From NCBI GenBank assembly GCA_958431155.1, contig OY288106.1:1133888-1197887 (forward strand): a DNA stretch of 64,000 nucleotides, given 5' to 3'. Under the pieces are notes generated by a model. That model ran no database searches. It worked only from the letters and a program-made list of their open reading frames with translations, and was not told the DNA's origin. This DNA is from an uncultured candidatus Porisulfidus sp. (GTDB lineage: Bacteria; Pseudomonadota; Gammaproteobacteria; Poriferisulfidales; Poriferisulfidaceae). Positions 43,289 to 51,230 of this stretch are shown piece after piece; positions within the stretch are counted from its first letter, which is position 1; each line of letters begins with the position of its first letter. Position numbers and translations under genes: made by a program.

Positions 43289-43606
43289 CTAGTTGTGCCG
43301 CTCGCGCAGAACATACTGCCCGTCATAAAACCCGCTGAAGATCTGATCGGCCAGCGGATGTCGGATTGGGCATGATTCCTCATCCGGCTCCAAGTTACGC
43401 TCTGCAACGTAAGTCTCCAGCGGCTGGCCATCGACCAACACCCGGTACCAAGGCCGATCCCGAGGCGGCCTGGACCGTGCATTGCGTTCGTACCACTCGT
43501 CACTCCCCTGAAAGACCGGGTCCACATCGAAGACCACGCCCCGATATCCGAACAAGCGATGCGTAACCAACTGCCCGGGTGCGAATCTCGCTTGGCTACC
43601 GCTCAT
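43289..43606 (-). CDS. hspQ: heat shock protein HspQ
   Basis: The 105-residue protein matches HspQ, a small protein that affects protease Lon specificity and stress response in enterics. GQLVTHRLFGYRGVVFDVDP, WYRVLVDGQPLETYVAERNL and the end HPLADQIFSGFYDGQYV are family segments. It is divergent from the small gene at 43666, 59 bases away. Gene order here is not that of enterics. Confidence 0.9.
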   Translation of the reverse strand: MSGSQARFAPGQLVTHRLFGYRGVVFDVDPVFQGSDEWYERNARSRPPRDRPWYRVLVDGQPLETYVAERNLEPDEESCPIRHPLADQIFSGFYDGQYVLRERHN

Positions 43607-43665
43607 GCTTCAATTCCTGGCTTTACTGCTTGGTATACTGGCAGAAGTCTCTGGGTGCACTGCAT

Positions 43666-43941
43666 ATGGAACGTACTGTCGAACAACGAATCCTCGTCGC
43701 GATGCGTAAGATTCTGGCACAGATTGTGCGCGAAGTCACGCCGCCGCCAGGAATGAAAAACCCTTTGTCGCCACAAACTCTTCAAGACATACGAGATGCA
43801 TTTGAATTGATCTCCACACGAGAAAGGGAACTGATGGAAGCTTCGGGAAAGCCCGTCCGTGAGCGACCCCGATACGCGGACGAGCCAAAAGCCACCCAGA
43901 CTGTCCAGGTGCCCACAAGCAAACGCAAACTGGATTCATGA
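43666..43941 (+). CDS. small conserved-type protein of unknown function
   Basis: The 91-residue product is unknown. It is polar, with helices around TVEQRILVAMRKILAQIVREV and LQDIRDAFELISTRERELMEA and a disordered basic C-terminus (TSKRKLDS). It overlaps the ParS-like gene by 4 bases (43938-43941), so it is probably translated with it. ATG 43666 is chosen because the upstream frame reads into non-coding DNA. I cannot assign a function. Confidence 0.7.
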   Translation: MERTVEQRILVAMRKILAQIVREVTPPPGMKNPLSPQTLQDIRDAFELISTRERELMEASGKPVRERPRYADEPKATQTVQVPTSKRKLDS

Positions 43942-44339
43942 CCGTCACATCGGAAGAATCACGAGTAAGGATGGCGCGCCAGACTATGGCAGTTCTTGAT
44001 CAGTGGCAACTCAACGCGAACGAAATCGTAACCCTTCTGGCGCTGCCGAAGAGGACTCGCAGTACGCAACTCGAACGCTTTCGCCGCGGCGAGGCCTTGC
44101 CGGACGATGCACCCTTGATGGTACGGGCGGAACACATCGTCGGCATCGCCGACGCCCTGCGCACCTCTTTTCCGCGTAACAGTCGCATCGGGGCGCGCTG
44201 GCTGGTCACGCCGCACCGGCGGTTCCGGAAACGGACACCCCTGTCGCTGATGCTGGAGGACGGCATCAACGGCCTGTGCCGGGTGCGGGCTGAACTGGAT
44301 TGTTCGTTCTCTTGGAGGCGATCACAGGAGGACCAGTGA
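43938..44339 (+). CDS. Xre/MbcA/ParS-type toxin-binding domain protein
   Basis: The 133-residue protein has an N-terminal helical HTH-like region (VLDQWQLNANEIVTLLALP) and a C-terminal part, SRIGARWLVTPHRRFRKRTPLSLMLEDGINGLCRVRAELD, that fits the Xre/MbcA/ParS toxin-binding domain. Such proteins are usually antitoxins paired with a RES or similar toxin gene. No RES toxin is present in this window. It overlaps the next gene by one base. Either it is an orphan regulator or the partner is elsewhere. Confidence 0.75.
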   Translation: MTVTSEESRVRMARQTMAVLDQWQLNANEIVTLLALPKRTRSTQLERFRRGEALPDDAPLMVRAEHIVGIADALRTSFPRNSRIGARWLVTPHRRFRKRTPLSLMLEDGINGLCRVRAELDCSFSWRRSQEDQ

Positions 44340-44752
44340 TGCCGGAGCCCATTTCCATTCCGGTGGCCGCCGAAGGCATCAAGATGACCCCGGAGAACAA
44401 GTGTGACTTCTGCACCAATTCCCTGTGCTGCCACTACGTCACCCAGGAAATCGACACGCCCCGATCCAAATACGACTACGAGCACCTGCTCTGGCAGGTT
44501 TCGCACGACCAAGTCAGTGTCTACAAGGACTCCGACGGCTGGACCTTGATATTCGAGACCACCTGCAAGCATCTGCAGGAAAACGGACGTTGCGGGATTT
44601 ATGAGATCCGACCGCAAATCTGCCGCGACCACAGCAATGATTTCTGCGAATACGATCAACCACCCGAAGAAGGCTTCGACCTATACTTCCCGGACTACGA
44701 AAGCCTTCTTAAATACTGCAGAAAACGCTTCAAACGATGGGAGCGGGGTTAG
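44339..44752 (+). CDS. YkgJ-family cysteine cluster protein
   Basis: The 137-residue protein has the family's cysteine set: CDFCTNSLCCHY near residue 21-32, TTCKHLQENGRCGIYEIRPQICRDH with Cys and His near 75-105, and FCEYD. Eight or more Cys residues suggest a zinc or iron-sulfur site. It overlaps the upstream gene stop by one base, with GGAGG upstream. Function is unknown in this family. Confidence 0.85.
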   Translation: MPEPISIPVAAEGIKMTPENKCDFCTNSLCCHYVTQEIDTPRSKYDYEHLLWQVSHDQVSVYKDSDGWTLIFETTCKHLQENGRCGIYEIRPQICRDHSNDFCEYDQPPEEGFDLYFPDYESLLKYCRKRFKRWERG

Positions 44753-44776
44753 GCAACCTCTGAAAAGGAAAAGAGT

Positions 44777-45655
44777 TCAATTAGGGTCGTCTCTCAAAAT
44801 CCGGCAAAACTCCCCAACAGCAATGACGGCATCTGCTTTGAGTACCTTGGCGTCAAGAGCTGGATGGTCAATTTGCATTTGCTCCGCGTAAGCTTTCGGG
44901 CCCTGTGCGCCTGGGTCTGAAAAATTTTCTTCCAAATCATTGAGCGCCGAATGCACGGCGTCAATCTCATCCCCGAAACGCTTGTACACCAACCTCGCCA
45001 CCTCCGATGGCCCTCCAGCATTACTGTGCAGAAGCACAAATGCTATGTCGTACCAATCTTTGGCCCCGCGCCTCGAAAAAGCCGCCTCAACCTTAGCAAG
45101 CAAAAAGCCGGCCAAGCCGGTCACGTTCACTTCGACATGATGCATCGCCCCGCTGACCCTGGCCTTCAGTTCACGCACTTCAGTATCGCGCGACGCAAAC
45201 CCCGTCCCGCGAAGGTTGACCGCTCCCAAATCCGAACATCCTTTGAGAAGAAATTCCGTGCTTGCCGGCCTATCCTGAAGATCGGCCAGCAATTCAAGCT
45301 TTACGATACTCGAAGATCCGGGTTGGTTCGAAATCCAGCGCCAAACCTGATTTCCTTCAGGGAAAAACTCGGCATTGCGGAGCGCCCGCTCCAAGCGCAA
45401 GGCATTGACTTCCCCACATGCGATTTCGAGATCGACCTGCACATCTACATCAATCGTTCCCGCATGCTGGAATTCGCTATCGCTGCATAGCCACTCTGGA
45501 ACCAGCCCTCCGAGGACAACGAACTCCGGCCGTTTGCCGTAGTGATGGACGATGCGGACCAGCGCCTTCTCCGCTGCCGCGCGCGCTGGCCGAGAACGGA
45601 TAAACCCTGTTTCCGTCCCAAGGGGATTAGCTTTGTCAGGACGAGACATCACCAA
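44777..45655 (-). CDS. AbiEii-type nucleotidyltransferase toxin
   Basis: The 292-residue protein fits the nucleotidyltransferase fold of AbiEii/MenT toxins. The nucleotide-binding loop VVLGGLVPEWL lies near residues 46-56, and the acidic pair TIDVDVQVDL near 67-76 is the expected metal site. It is coded with AbiEi as the second gene and overlaps it by 7 bases. AbiE pairs act as type IV toxin-antitoxin and phage defence. Assignment is by fold motifs and the partner. Confidence 0.78.
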   Translation of the reverse strand: MVMSRPDKANPLGTETGFIRSRPARAAAEKALVRIVHHYGKRPEFVVLGGLVPEWLCSDSEFQHAGTIDVDVQVDLEIACGEVNALRLERALRNAEFFPEGNQVWRWISNQPGSSSIVKLELLADLQDRPASTEFLLKGCSDLGAVNLRGTGFASRDTEVRELKARVSGAMHHVEVNVTGLAGFLLAKVEAAFSRRGAKDWYDIAFVLLHSNAGGPSEVARLVYKRFGDEIDAVHSALNDLEENFSDPGAQGPKAYAEQMQIDHPALDAKVLKADAVIAVGEFCRILRDDPN

Positions 45656-46899
45656 TCCTTCCGCATCTTTGCGATCGCCTTATCTATCTGAGGATCGGCC
45701 GCCAACTCTTCGTGCCGATTCAGCAATAGCCCCAGTGCCTGGTCTATCACTTCATGCTTGTGTTCAGCCCAGTATGAGCGGGTGGGCAGGGTTCTGCCCC
45801 GAGTCACCCTTACTTCCTTTTTGTATTTTTTCGCGTAAATAGTGAATGTGACCTCGGCAGAAAGGTCATCGTAAACATAGTCTGTGACTTCGACTGGATT
45901 CCAGACCACATCCCGAAGATGCTCGGCCGCATCCTCTCCCCTGACTCCAGAAACACGCAAATCAGCATACACACGGGGCCACGGAGCATAGAGCAAACCA
46001 TTTTTCTTACTCATGAGTTTACGGGTCGCAACCGTCGGAAATGGACGCAGGATCACCCGTCCCCCTTCGATCGGTTTCAAATCGGCCTTTGCCGCCACTG
46101 ATTCAAGTTCGGCAATTGTCGCCGCGTCCACATAGACTTCGGCTACCGAAATCCGGGTGAGATAGGGCGCAAGCACCGATGCGGCAGCGGCACCCGTCGC
46201 GGCCCACGCGACTTTCGCGCTTTTCCAGAGCCGGTCGATCTTTCTCAGCCCCTCATCCAAGTCACGCCAGACTCCCCCGGCGTCAAGCCGGACTGCCGTC
46301 GTCATCGATGCCGCGGCAGCGGCATACTCGTCCAACAGGCGCCCTGGGTCCGTCATCTGGCGTGCGGAATCGCGGCCGCGTCGGGCCTCCGAACTCAACA
46401 TTCCAAGATCAGCAAGAGTGTGCAACGCATTGGTCGAACTGCCAGTAGAAAGCCCCGTCGCTTCCCGAATGGCCTCCACAGTAGCCTGCTTCCCGCAAAA
46501 CAATGCCTCAGCAGCCGCGAGAACGGAAGGCGTCCAGTGCGGAGGTTTGTCCACAATCTCAGGCGGGCGGCCATTCCTGGAGATGATCAGTGAATCCAGA
46601 GCGATCTCCGCGGCACCAGTCTCGTCCACCCATCCGATGCCCGCGGCCGAGAGCGCTTCACGGGCGCCGGGCGACATGCGCCGCGCCACCGCGACATCCG
46701 GGAGGTTTTCCTTGTTGGCAACCAATTCGCGAGCCTGGCGTAACCCTCCTTCGCCAAGCCACTTCACATTGATCCCGATCCCATTGACCGTGAGGTCAGC
46801 CGAACGACCACCCTCGTGGTCGCACTGGACCCGGACAGCATGAGGGAGCACGGCCACAACCGCAGCCTCGGCACGTCGACCAGCTTTTCTCTCGGCCAT
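45649..46899 (-). CDS. AbiEi-type antitoxin/transcription regulator
   Basis: The 416-residue protein has an N-terminal nuclease-like core (ADLTVNGIGINVKWLGEGGL), a winged-helix part near residues 115-155 (ATVEAIREATGLSTGSSTNALHTLADLGMLS) and the AbiEi C-terminal pattern VYADLRVSGVRGEDAAEHLRD. AbiEi proteins neutralise AbiEii and repress their own operon. ATG 46899 follows GAGGG; a perfect palindrome lies between -35 and -10, fitting autorepression. The long N-terminal extension is unusual for AbiEi. Confidence 0.75.
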   Translation of the reverse strand: MAERKAGRRAEAAVVAVLPHAVRVQCDHEGGRSADLTVNGIGINVKWLGEGGLRQARELVANKENLPDVAVARRMSPGAREALSAAGIGWVDETGAAEIALDSLIISRNGRPPEIVDKPPHWTPSVLAAAEALFCGKQATVEAIREATGLSTGSSTNALHTLADLGMLSSEARRGRDSARQMTDPGRLLDEYAAAAASMTTAVRLDAGGVWRDLDEGLRKIDRLWKSAKVAWAATGAAAASVLAPYLTRISVAEVYVDAATIAELESVAAKADLKPIEGGRVILRPFPTVATRKLMSKKNGLLYAPWPRVYADLRVSGVRGEDAAEHLRDVVWNPVEVTDYVYDDLSAEVTFTIYAKKYKKEVRVTRGRTLPTRSYWAEHKHEVIDQALGLLLNRHEELAADPQIDKAIAKMRKDW

Positions 46900-46931
46900 A
46901 TCGCCACCCTCAACTAAATACTCAATAATTT

Positions 46932-46954
46932 ATTATACCTCAATTTGAAATTGA
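46932..46954 (-). promoter_or_regulatory. abiE promoter with palindromic operator
   Basis: On the minus strand, TATAAT (46932-46937) is a perfect -10 located 33 bases before the AbiEi ATG. Next to it, 46940-46954 is a 15-base palindrome, TCAATTT-G-AAATTGA. The site lies in the spacer, where a bound repressor would block polymerase. The -35 is poor. Confidence 0.6.
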
Positions 46955-47002
46955 AGTATTAGTTTTTAGTGAGAATTATTGAAACCGGCAGCAAGCAAAT
47001 TT

Positions 47003-47668
47003 TCAAGCAGCCGGCCTCGGCGGCATGATGTCGGAAAAGTCCCGGATCGCCGGGTACGCCAACCGTTCCCGTTCCGGCTGACCGCTATCCGGCTGCCGAA
47101 CCGTGAGCAGGCAACCGATCCCAGCGGCCTCCGCGTGCTCCAGAACATTCAGGTCGTCGTCCACCATAAGGGTCCGGGCAGGTTCATGCTCCACCACGCC
47201 CCTCAAGATCTTCCAGAATTCCGGACTTTCCTTGGGTGCTTGAAACTCATGGGAACTGATGACTTGCCGGAAATAAGGGCGAATCTGGGACTCCTCCAGT
47301 TTGATATCGACGAACTTGGGATGCGCGTTGGTTACCAGGTAGCAAGGCCTGCCACTGTCATTGACCCGGTCTAAGAATTCCTCGACATGCGGCATACGCG
47401 TCACGCGATGCCGGATTTCATGCTTGAGGGCAGTCACGTCCAAGCCCAGTTCCTCGCTCCAGTAATCTGCGCAATACCACTGCAAGGTGCCTCGCATCTC
47501 GCGGTAGCGGGCCACCAGGTTCTCCTGAGCTTCCGAGAATTCGAGCCCGTAGGCCTCCGCGAAACGCTGCGGCAGATGGTGATACCAGAAGTGAGAGTCG
47601 AACCGTAAATCCAGCAATGTCCCGTCCATGTCCAGAAAGACGGTATCGATGGCATCCCAGTCGATCAT
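47003..47668 (-). CDS. yrfG: HAD-family GMP/IMP nucleotidase YrfG
   Basis: The 221-residue protein is a HAD phosphatase with motif I VFLDMDGTLLDL (Asp nucleophile near 13), a capping insert (YREMRGTLQWYCADYWSEEL), motif II LVTNAH, Lys in SHEFQAPKESP, and motif IV MVDDDLNVL. It matches YrfG, which dephosphorylates purine mononucleotides. It is divergent from cysQ, 85 bases apart. Confidence 0.9.
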   Translation of the reverse strand: MIDWDAIDTVFLDMDGTLLDLRFDSHFWYHHLPQRFAEAYGLEFSEAQENLVARYREMRGTLQWYCADYWSEELGLDVTALKHEIRHRVTRMPHVEEFLDRVNDSGRPCYLVTNAHPKFVDIKLEESQIRPYFRQVISSHEFQAPKESPEFWKILRGVVEHEPARTLMVDDDLNVLEHAEAAGIGCLLTVRQPDSGQPERERLAYPAIRDFSDIMPPRPAA

Positions 47669-47753
47669 GTGAACAGCCCAAACCCGTAAACATCAGATTC
47701 TACACTTCCTCCGCGCGGCGATTTGTTAAAATGGCCCATCCCGCCGCACCCCG

Positions 47754-48590
47754 ATGGATTCCGAACAACTTGCCCGACTCCTGCCCGAAGTAAGGCAGGT
47801 CGTCATAGACGCCGGCGTACGCATTCTGGAAGTCTGCCGCACGGGCTACGAGGTTCACGAGAAGAGCGACCGCTCACCGGTCACTACAGCCGATCTGGCG
47901 GCACACCAATGCATTTTCGAACGCCTGGAGGCACTGGATGAGCGCTGGCCGGTGCTGTCGGAGGAAAACCCTGCGCTGCCCTCTTGGGAAACCCGTCGAG
48001 AGTGGGAAACCTACTGGCTGGTCGACCCCTTGGACGGCACACGGGAGTTGCTCAGGCAGAGCAAGGAATTCACCGTCAACATCGCTCTGATTCACCAACA
48101 GCAGGCCGTTCTGGGCGTGATCGGGGCTCCCGCCCTAAATCTCCTCTACTACGCGCACCGCGGCGGTGGGACTTGGCGAATTCACGGAGAAGAAGCCCCT
48201 GCAGTCATCCGCAGTCGTCCCTATCCCACTGATGGGTCCTCGGTCGTGGCAGTCAGTTTCAGTCACGCACGACCCGAAGTGCAACAATTCCTCAGGCGGC
48301 TCGGGCCACATCGGGAAAAACGGGTCGGGAGTTCGCTCAAAAGCTGCCAAGTCGCTGAAGGAAGCCTGGACCTGTATCCGCGCTGCGGCTCGACCAATGA
48401 ATGGGACACGGCAGCCGCCCAATGCATTGTGGAGGAAGCCGGGGGACGATTTCTCGACTGGAAACTGCAACCGCTCCGCTACAACGGGAAAGAAAACTTG
48501 ATCAATCCGTCCTTTTTAGTGATCGGCGACCCAGACCATAATTGGGCTTCTCTGTTGAACGGGGTGCCGGAAACTGACGCCGCCACTTGA
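47754..48590 (+). CDS. cysQ: 3'(2'),5'-bisphosphate nucleotidase CysQ
   Basis: This enzyme degrades PAP, the by-product of sulfate assimilation. The 278-residue protein belongs to the inositol-phosphatase family. Metal-site motifs are SDRSPVTTADLAAH near residue 41, EEN near 68, WLVDPLDGTREL near 89-100, and CGSTNEWDTAAAQCIVEEAGG near 208-228. It is the only forward gene in a largely reverse-strand block. The family is secure. Confidence 0.95.
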   Translation: MDSEQLARLLPEVRQVVIDAGVRILEVCRTGYEVHEKSDRSPVTTADLAAHQCIFERLEALDERWPVLSEENPALPSWETRREWETYWLVDPLDGTRELLRQSKEFTVNIALIHQQQAVLGVIGAPALNLLYYAHRGGGTWRIHGEEAPAVIRSRPYPTDGSSVVAVSFSHARPEVQQFLRRLGPHREKRVGSSLKSCQVAEGSLDLYPRCGSTNEWDTAAAQCIVEEAGGRFLDWKLQPLRYNGKENLINPSFLVIGDPDHNWASLLNGVPETDAAT

Positions 48591-48601
48591 TACCCAGGCG
48601 A

Positions 48602-48859
48602 TCAAGTCGGGCCAGGGCTGTCGAGCCACTCAATCAGGTAGTACAGGTATTGTCCTTCAGAAGACTTTGACGGCCCCAGAACTTGAGCCGCATGGCAATT
48701 GGCTTGATCTTTCGCCTGCCGGATTGCCGTTTCGGGATCTTCTACGATCTCCACGATTCCAGCCGGAAAACGCTGGCGGTTCCGGTGCGGTGCCTGAATG
48801 ATCGCGTAATGAGTACCTGATACGGAAGTCTCCGGGTCTGGTGGCACATAGCCCCGCAT
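48602..48859 (-). CDS. small conserved-type protein following accC
   Basis: The 85-residue product starts at ATG 48859, which overlaps the accC stop (ATGA), so it is co-translated. It has RGYVPPDPETSVSGTHYAI, IVEIVEDPETAIRQAKDQANC and a final YLYYLIEWLDSPG. I do not recognise the family. A larger open frame upstream is the accC shadow. In many gammaproteobacteria prmA follows accC; this is not prmA. Confidence 0.65.
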   Translation of the reverse strand: MRGYVPPDPETSVSGTHYAIIQAPHRNRQRFPAGIVEIVEDPETAIRQAKDQANCHAAQVLGPSKSSEGQYLYYLIEWLDSPGPT

Positions 48860-50208
48860 CACTCTTCGGCCGCAGCGGCACGATTCTCGAGAAAATGGAT
48901 GTTGACTCCTCCTTCCTGGAACTGTGAGTCTTCCAAGAGTTCCTGGTGAACCGGCACATTCGTGCGGATTCCTTCGACGACCAGTTCCGCCAGAGCGCGA
49001 TGCATTCGGCGCAAGGCTACGGTGCGATCTCGTGCATGTGCGATGACCTTGCCGATCATGGAATCGTAGTTGGGTGGCACGGTATAGCCGGTATACAGAT
49101 GCGTGTCCATGCGTACGCCAGGTCCTCCGGGGCTGTGGAAATGCGTAACCCTGCCGGGCTGCGGCAGAAAGGTTTTCGGATCTTCCGCATTGATTCGGCA
49201 TTCCACCGCATGCCCCCGTAAACGTACTTCAGACTGCCGGATGGATAGCGGTTCGCCTTGCGCCACCAGCAACTGGTGGCGTACCATATCAATGCCGGTG
49301 ACCATCTCGGTCACCGGGTGCTCGACCTGGATCCGGGTGTTCATCTCAATGAAGTAGAACTCTCCGTCCTGGTACAGAAATTCGAATGTGCCCACGCTCC
49401 GGTAATTCATCTTCTTGCAGGCTGCGACCACTCGCCCGCCCAACTCTTCGCGCTGCTGCTTCGTGATACCGGGTGCCGGAGATTCTTCGATGACCTTCTG
49501 GTGGCGGCGCTGCACCGAGCAATCGCGTTCGGCAAGATGGATAGCCTCGCCATGGGCATCGGCCAGCACCTGAAATTCGATGTGCCGGGGGTGGTCCAGG
49601 AACTTCTCCAGATAGACCGCCCCGTTGCCGAAGGCCGCTTGCGCTTCGGCCCGGGTCAACTCCAAAGCCTCTTCCAGTTCCGCTTCCTCTCGAACCACTC
49701 GCATCCCGCGCCCACCCCCACCTGCCGTTGCCTTGATCAGGACCGGGTAGCCCACCTCGCGGGCCTGCGCCTTGCTGTCGTCGAGGGAATCAGTCAGTTC
49801 CCCGTCACTACCCGGCACGCACGGGAGACCGGATGCCAAAGCTGCTTTACGGGCCGCCGCTTTGTCGCCCATCTCGCGAATGTTCTGCGCATGCGGCCCC
49901 ACGAAAATGAAGCCGCTGGACTCCACGCGTTCGGCGAAATCCGCATTTTCCGAAAGAAAGCCGTAACCTGGATGAATGGCATCAGCATTCGTGACTTCGG
50001 CCGCCGAAATGATGGCGGGAATGTTCAGGTAACTCTGCTGGGAATCCGAAGGGCCAATGCAGACGGACTCATCTGCCAACCGCACATGCAAAAGATCTCG
50101 ATCCACTTCGGAGTGCGCCGCCACGGTTCGGACTCCGAGGTCCCGGCAGGCCCGCAGGATGCGCAGGGCGATTTCCCCGCGATTGGCAATCAAGACTTTT
50201 TCCAGCAC
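48859..50208 (-). CDS. accC: acetyl-CoA carboxylase biotin carboxylase subunit
   Basis: This ATP-grasp enzyme carboxylates biotin on AccB with ATP and bicarbonate, in the first step of fatty acid synthesis. The 449-residue protein has [22 protein letters not shown] at its start, the glycine-rich ATP loop [15 protein letters not shown] near 159-173, [17 protein letters not shown], and [20 protein letters not shown] near 284-303. It lies 6 bases after accB in the operon aroQ-accB-accC. Confidence 0.97.
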   Translation of the reverse strand: MLEKVLIANRGEIALRILRACRDLGVRTVAAHSEVDRDLLHVRLADESVCIGPSDSQQSYLNIPAIISAAEVTNADAIHPGYGFLSENADFAERVESSGFIFVGPHAQNIREMGDKAAARKAALASGLPCVPGSDGELTDSLDDSKAQAREVGYPVLIKATAGGGGRGMRVVREEAELEEALELTRAEAQAAFGNGAVYLEKFLDHPRHIEFQVLADAHGEAIHLAERDCSVQRRHQKVIEESPAPGITKQQREELGGRVVAACKKMNYRSVGTFEFLYQDGEFYFIEMNTRIQVEHPVTEMVTGIDMVRHQLLVAQGEPLSIRQSEVRLRGHAVECRINAEDPKTFLPQPGRVTHFHSPGGPGVRMDTHLYTGYTVPPNYDSMIGKVIAHARDRTVALRRMHRALAELVVEGIRTNVPVHQELLEDSQFQEGGVNIHFLENRAAAAEE

Positions 50209-50214
50209 CGCCTT

Positions 50215-50673
50215 TCAGCCGATGATGACCAGTGCCTGTCCGTATTCGACGGGCGTCGCATTTTCGACCAGAATGGCCCGAATCACTCCCGCCTTGTCGG
50301 CTTCGATCCGGTTCAGCATCTTCATGGCCTCCACGATGCACAAGGTGTCACCTTCCGCGACCTGATCCCCCACGTTGACAAAGGGTTTTGCGCCTGGAGA
50401 AGGGGCGGAATAGAACGTTCCGACCATCGGAGACACGACCCGGTGCCCTGCCGGAAGATCGTCTGCGGGCGGTTCCTCCGCGGAATCGGGGGAAGACTCG
50501 GCAGACGCAGCCGGAGTAGCGGCAGGAACGGGGACATGGACCTGGGGCGCGGGAACTACGGTCGAACCGATTCGGCTAATGCGAACTGATTCCTCGCCTT
50601 CGGAGATCTCGATCTCCGCAATGTCGGACTCTTCCAGCAACTGAATCAGGCTCTTGATCTTCCGCAGATCCAT
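50215..50673 (-). CDS. accB: acetyl-CoA carboxylase biotin carboxyl carrier protein
   Basis: This carries biotin between the biotin carboxylase and carboxyltransferase. The 152-residue protein has an N-terminal part ([19 protein letters not shown]), a Pro/Ala-rich linker (residues about 37-70), and a C-terminal biotinyl domain with the modification site [13 protein letters not shown] near 116 and the thumb segment [17 protein letters not shown]. It starts at the aroQ stop (one-base overlap) and precedes accC. Confidence 0.96.
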   Translation of the reverse strand: MDLRKIKSLIQLLEESDIAEIEISEGEESVRISRIGSTVVPAPQVHVPVPAATPAASAESSPDSAEEPPADDLPAGHRVVSPMVGTFYSAPSPGAKPFVNVGDQVAEGDTLCIVEAMKMLNRIEADKAGVIRAILVENATPVEYGQALVIIG

Positions 50674-51119
50674 CAGGCGTTCTTCTCCAGCAAAGCCACG
50701 GCCGCGTGCAGCGCCAGCACATAGCCTTGCGCCCCGAGGCCGGAAATCACACCAATCGCAATGTCGGACAGGTAGGATACCTGCCGAAACTCCTCGCGCG
50801 CGAAAATGTTCGATAGATGGATCTCGATGAACGGGATCGAAGTTCCGAGTAACGCGTCCCGAAGCGCGATGCTGGTGTGCGTATAAGCCCCCGGGTTGAA
50901 CAGGATGAATTCCACCTTGTCCTCCCGCGCCTGGTGAATCCGACCCACCAGTTCACCCTCAGAGTTGGACTGAAGGGTTTCAATGGTGCAGTCGTGCTGC
51001 ACCGCATGCGCCCTAACTTCCTCCATGATCTCTTCCAGGCACGCTGAGCCATAGATCTCCGGCTCGCGGGTTCCAAGAAGATTGAGGTTGGGCCCGTTTA
51101 GAACCAGAATGCGTGACAT
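50673..51119 (-). CDS. aroQ: 3-dehydroquinate dehydratase, type II
   Basis: This enzyme of the shikimate pathway converts 3-dehydroquinate to 3-dehydroshikimate. The 148-residue protein shows [20 protein letters not shown] at the start, with the catalytic Tyr region, then [18 protein letters not shown] and [14 protein letters not shown] with the catalytic His. It leads the aroQ-accBC operon, an arrangement common in gammaproteobacteria. Confidence 0.97.
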   Translation of the reverse strand: MSRILVLNGPNLNLLGTREPEIYGSACLEEIMEEVRAHAVQHDCTIETLQSNSEGELVGRIHQAREDKVEFILFNPGAYTHTSIALRDALLGTSIPFIEIHLSNIFAREEFRQVSYLSDIAIGVISGLGAQGYVLALHAAVALLEKNA

Positions 51120-51230
51120 ATGAAGCCCGAACTTGCTTGCCTGAACGGCATCAAGTTTACCACAAAATAAAAAAGCTGAATTTTGCTGTTGTTTTGACGT
51201 TAAATAAAGGAAAATATGGCGAAATAGGCA

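Noticed and set aside
49258..50589. 443-codon forward open frame
   Set aside because: It lies wholly across accC and accB on the other strand, both of which are certain genes.
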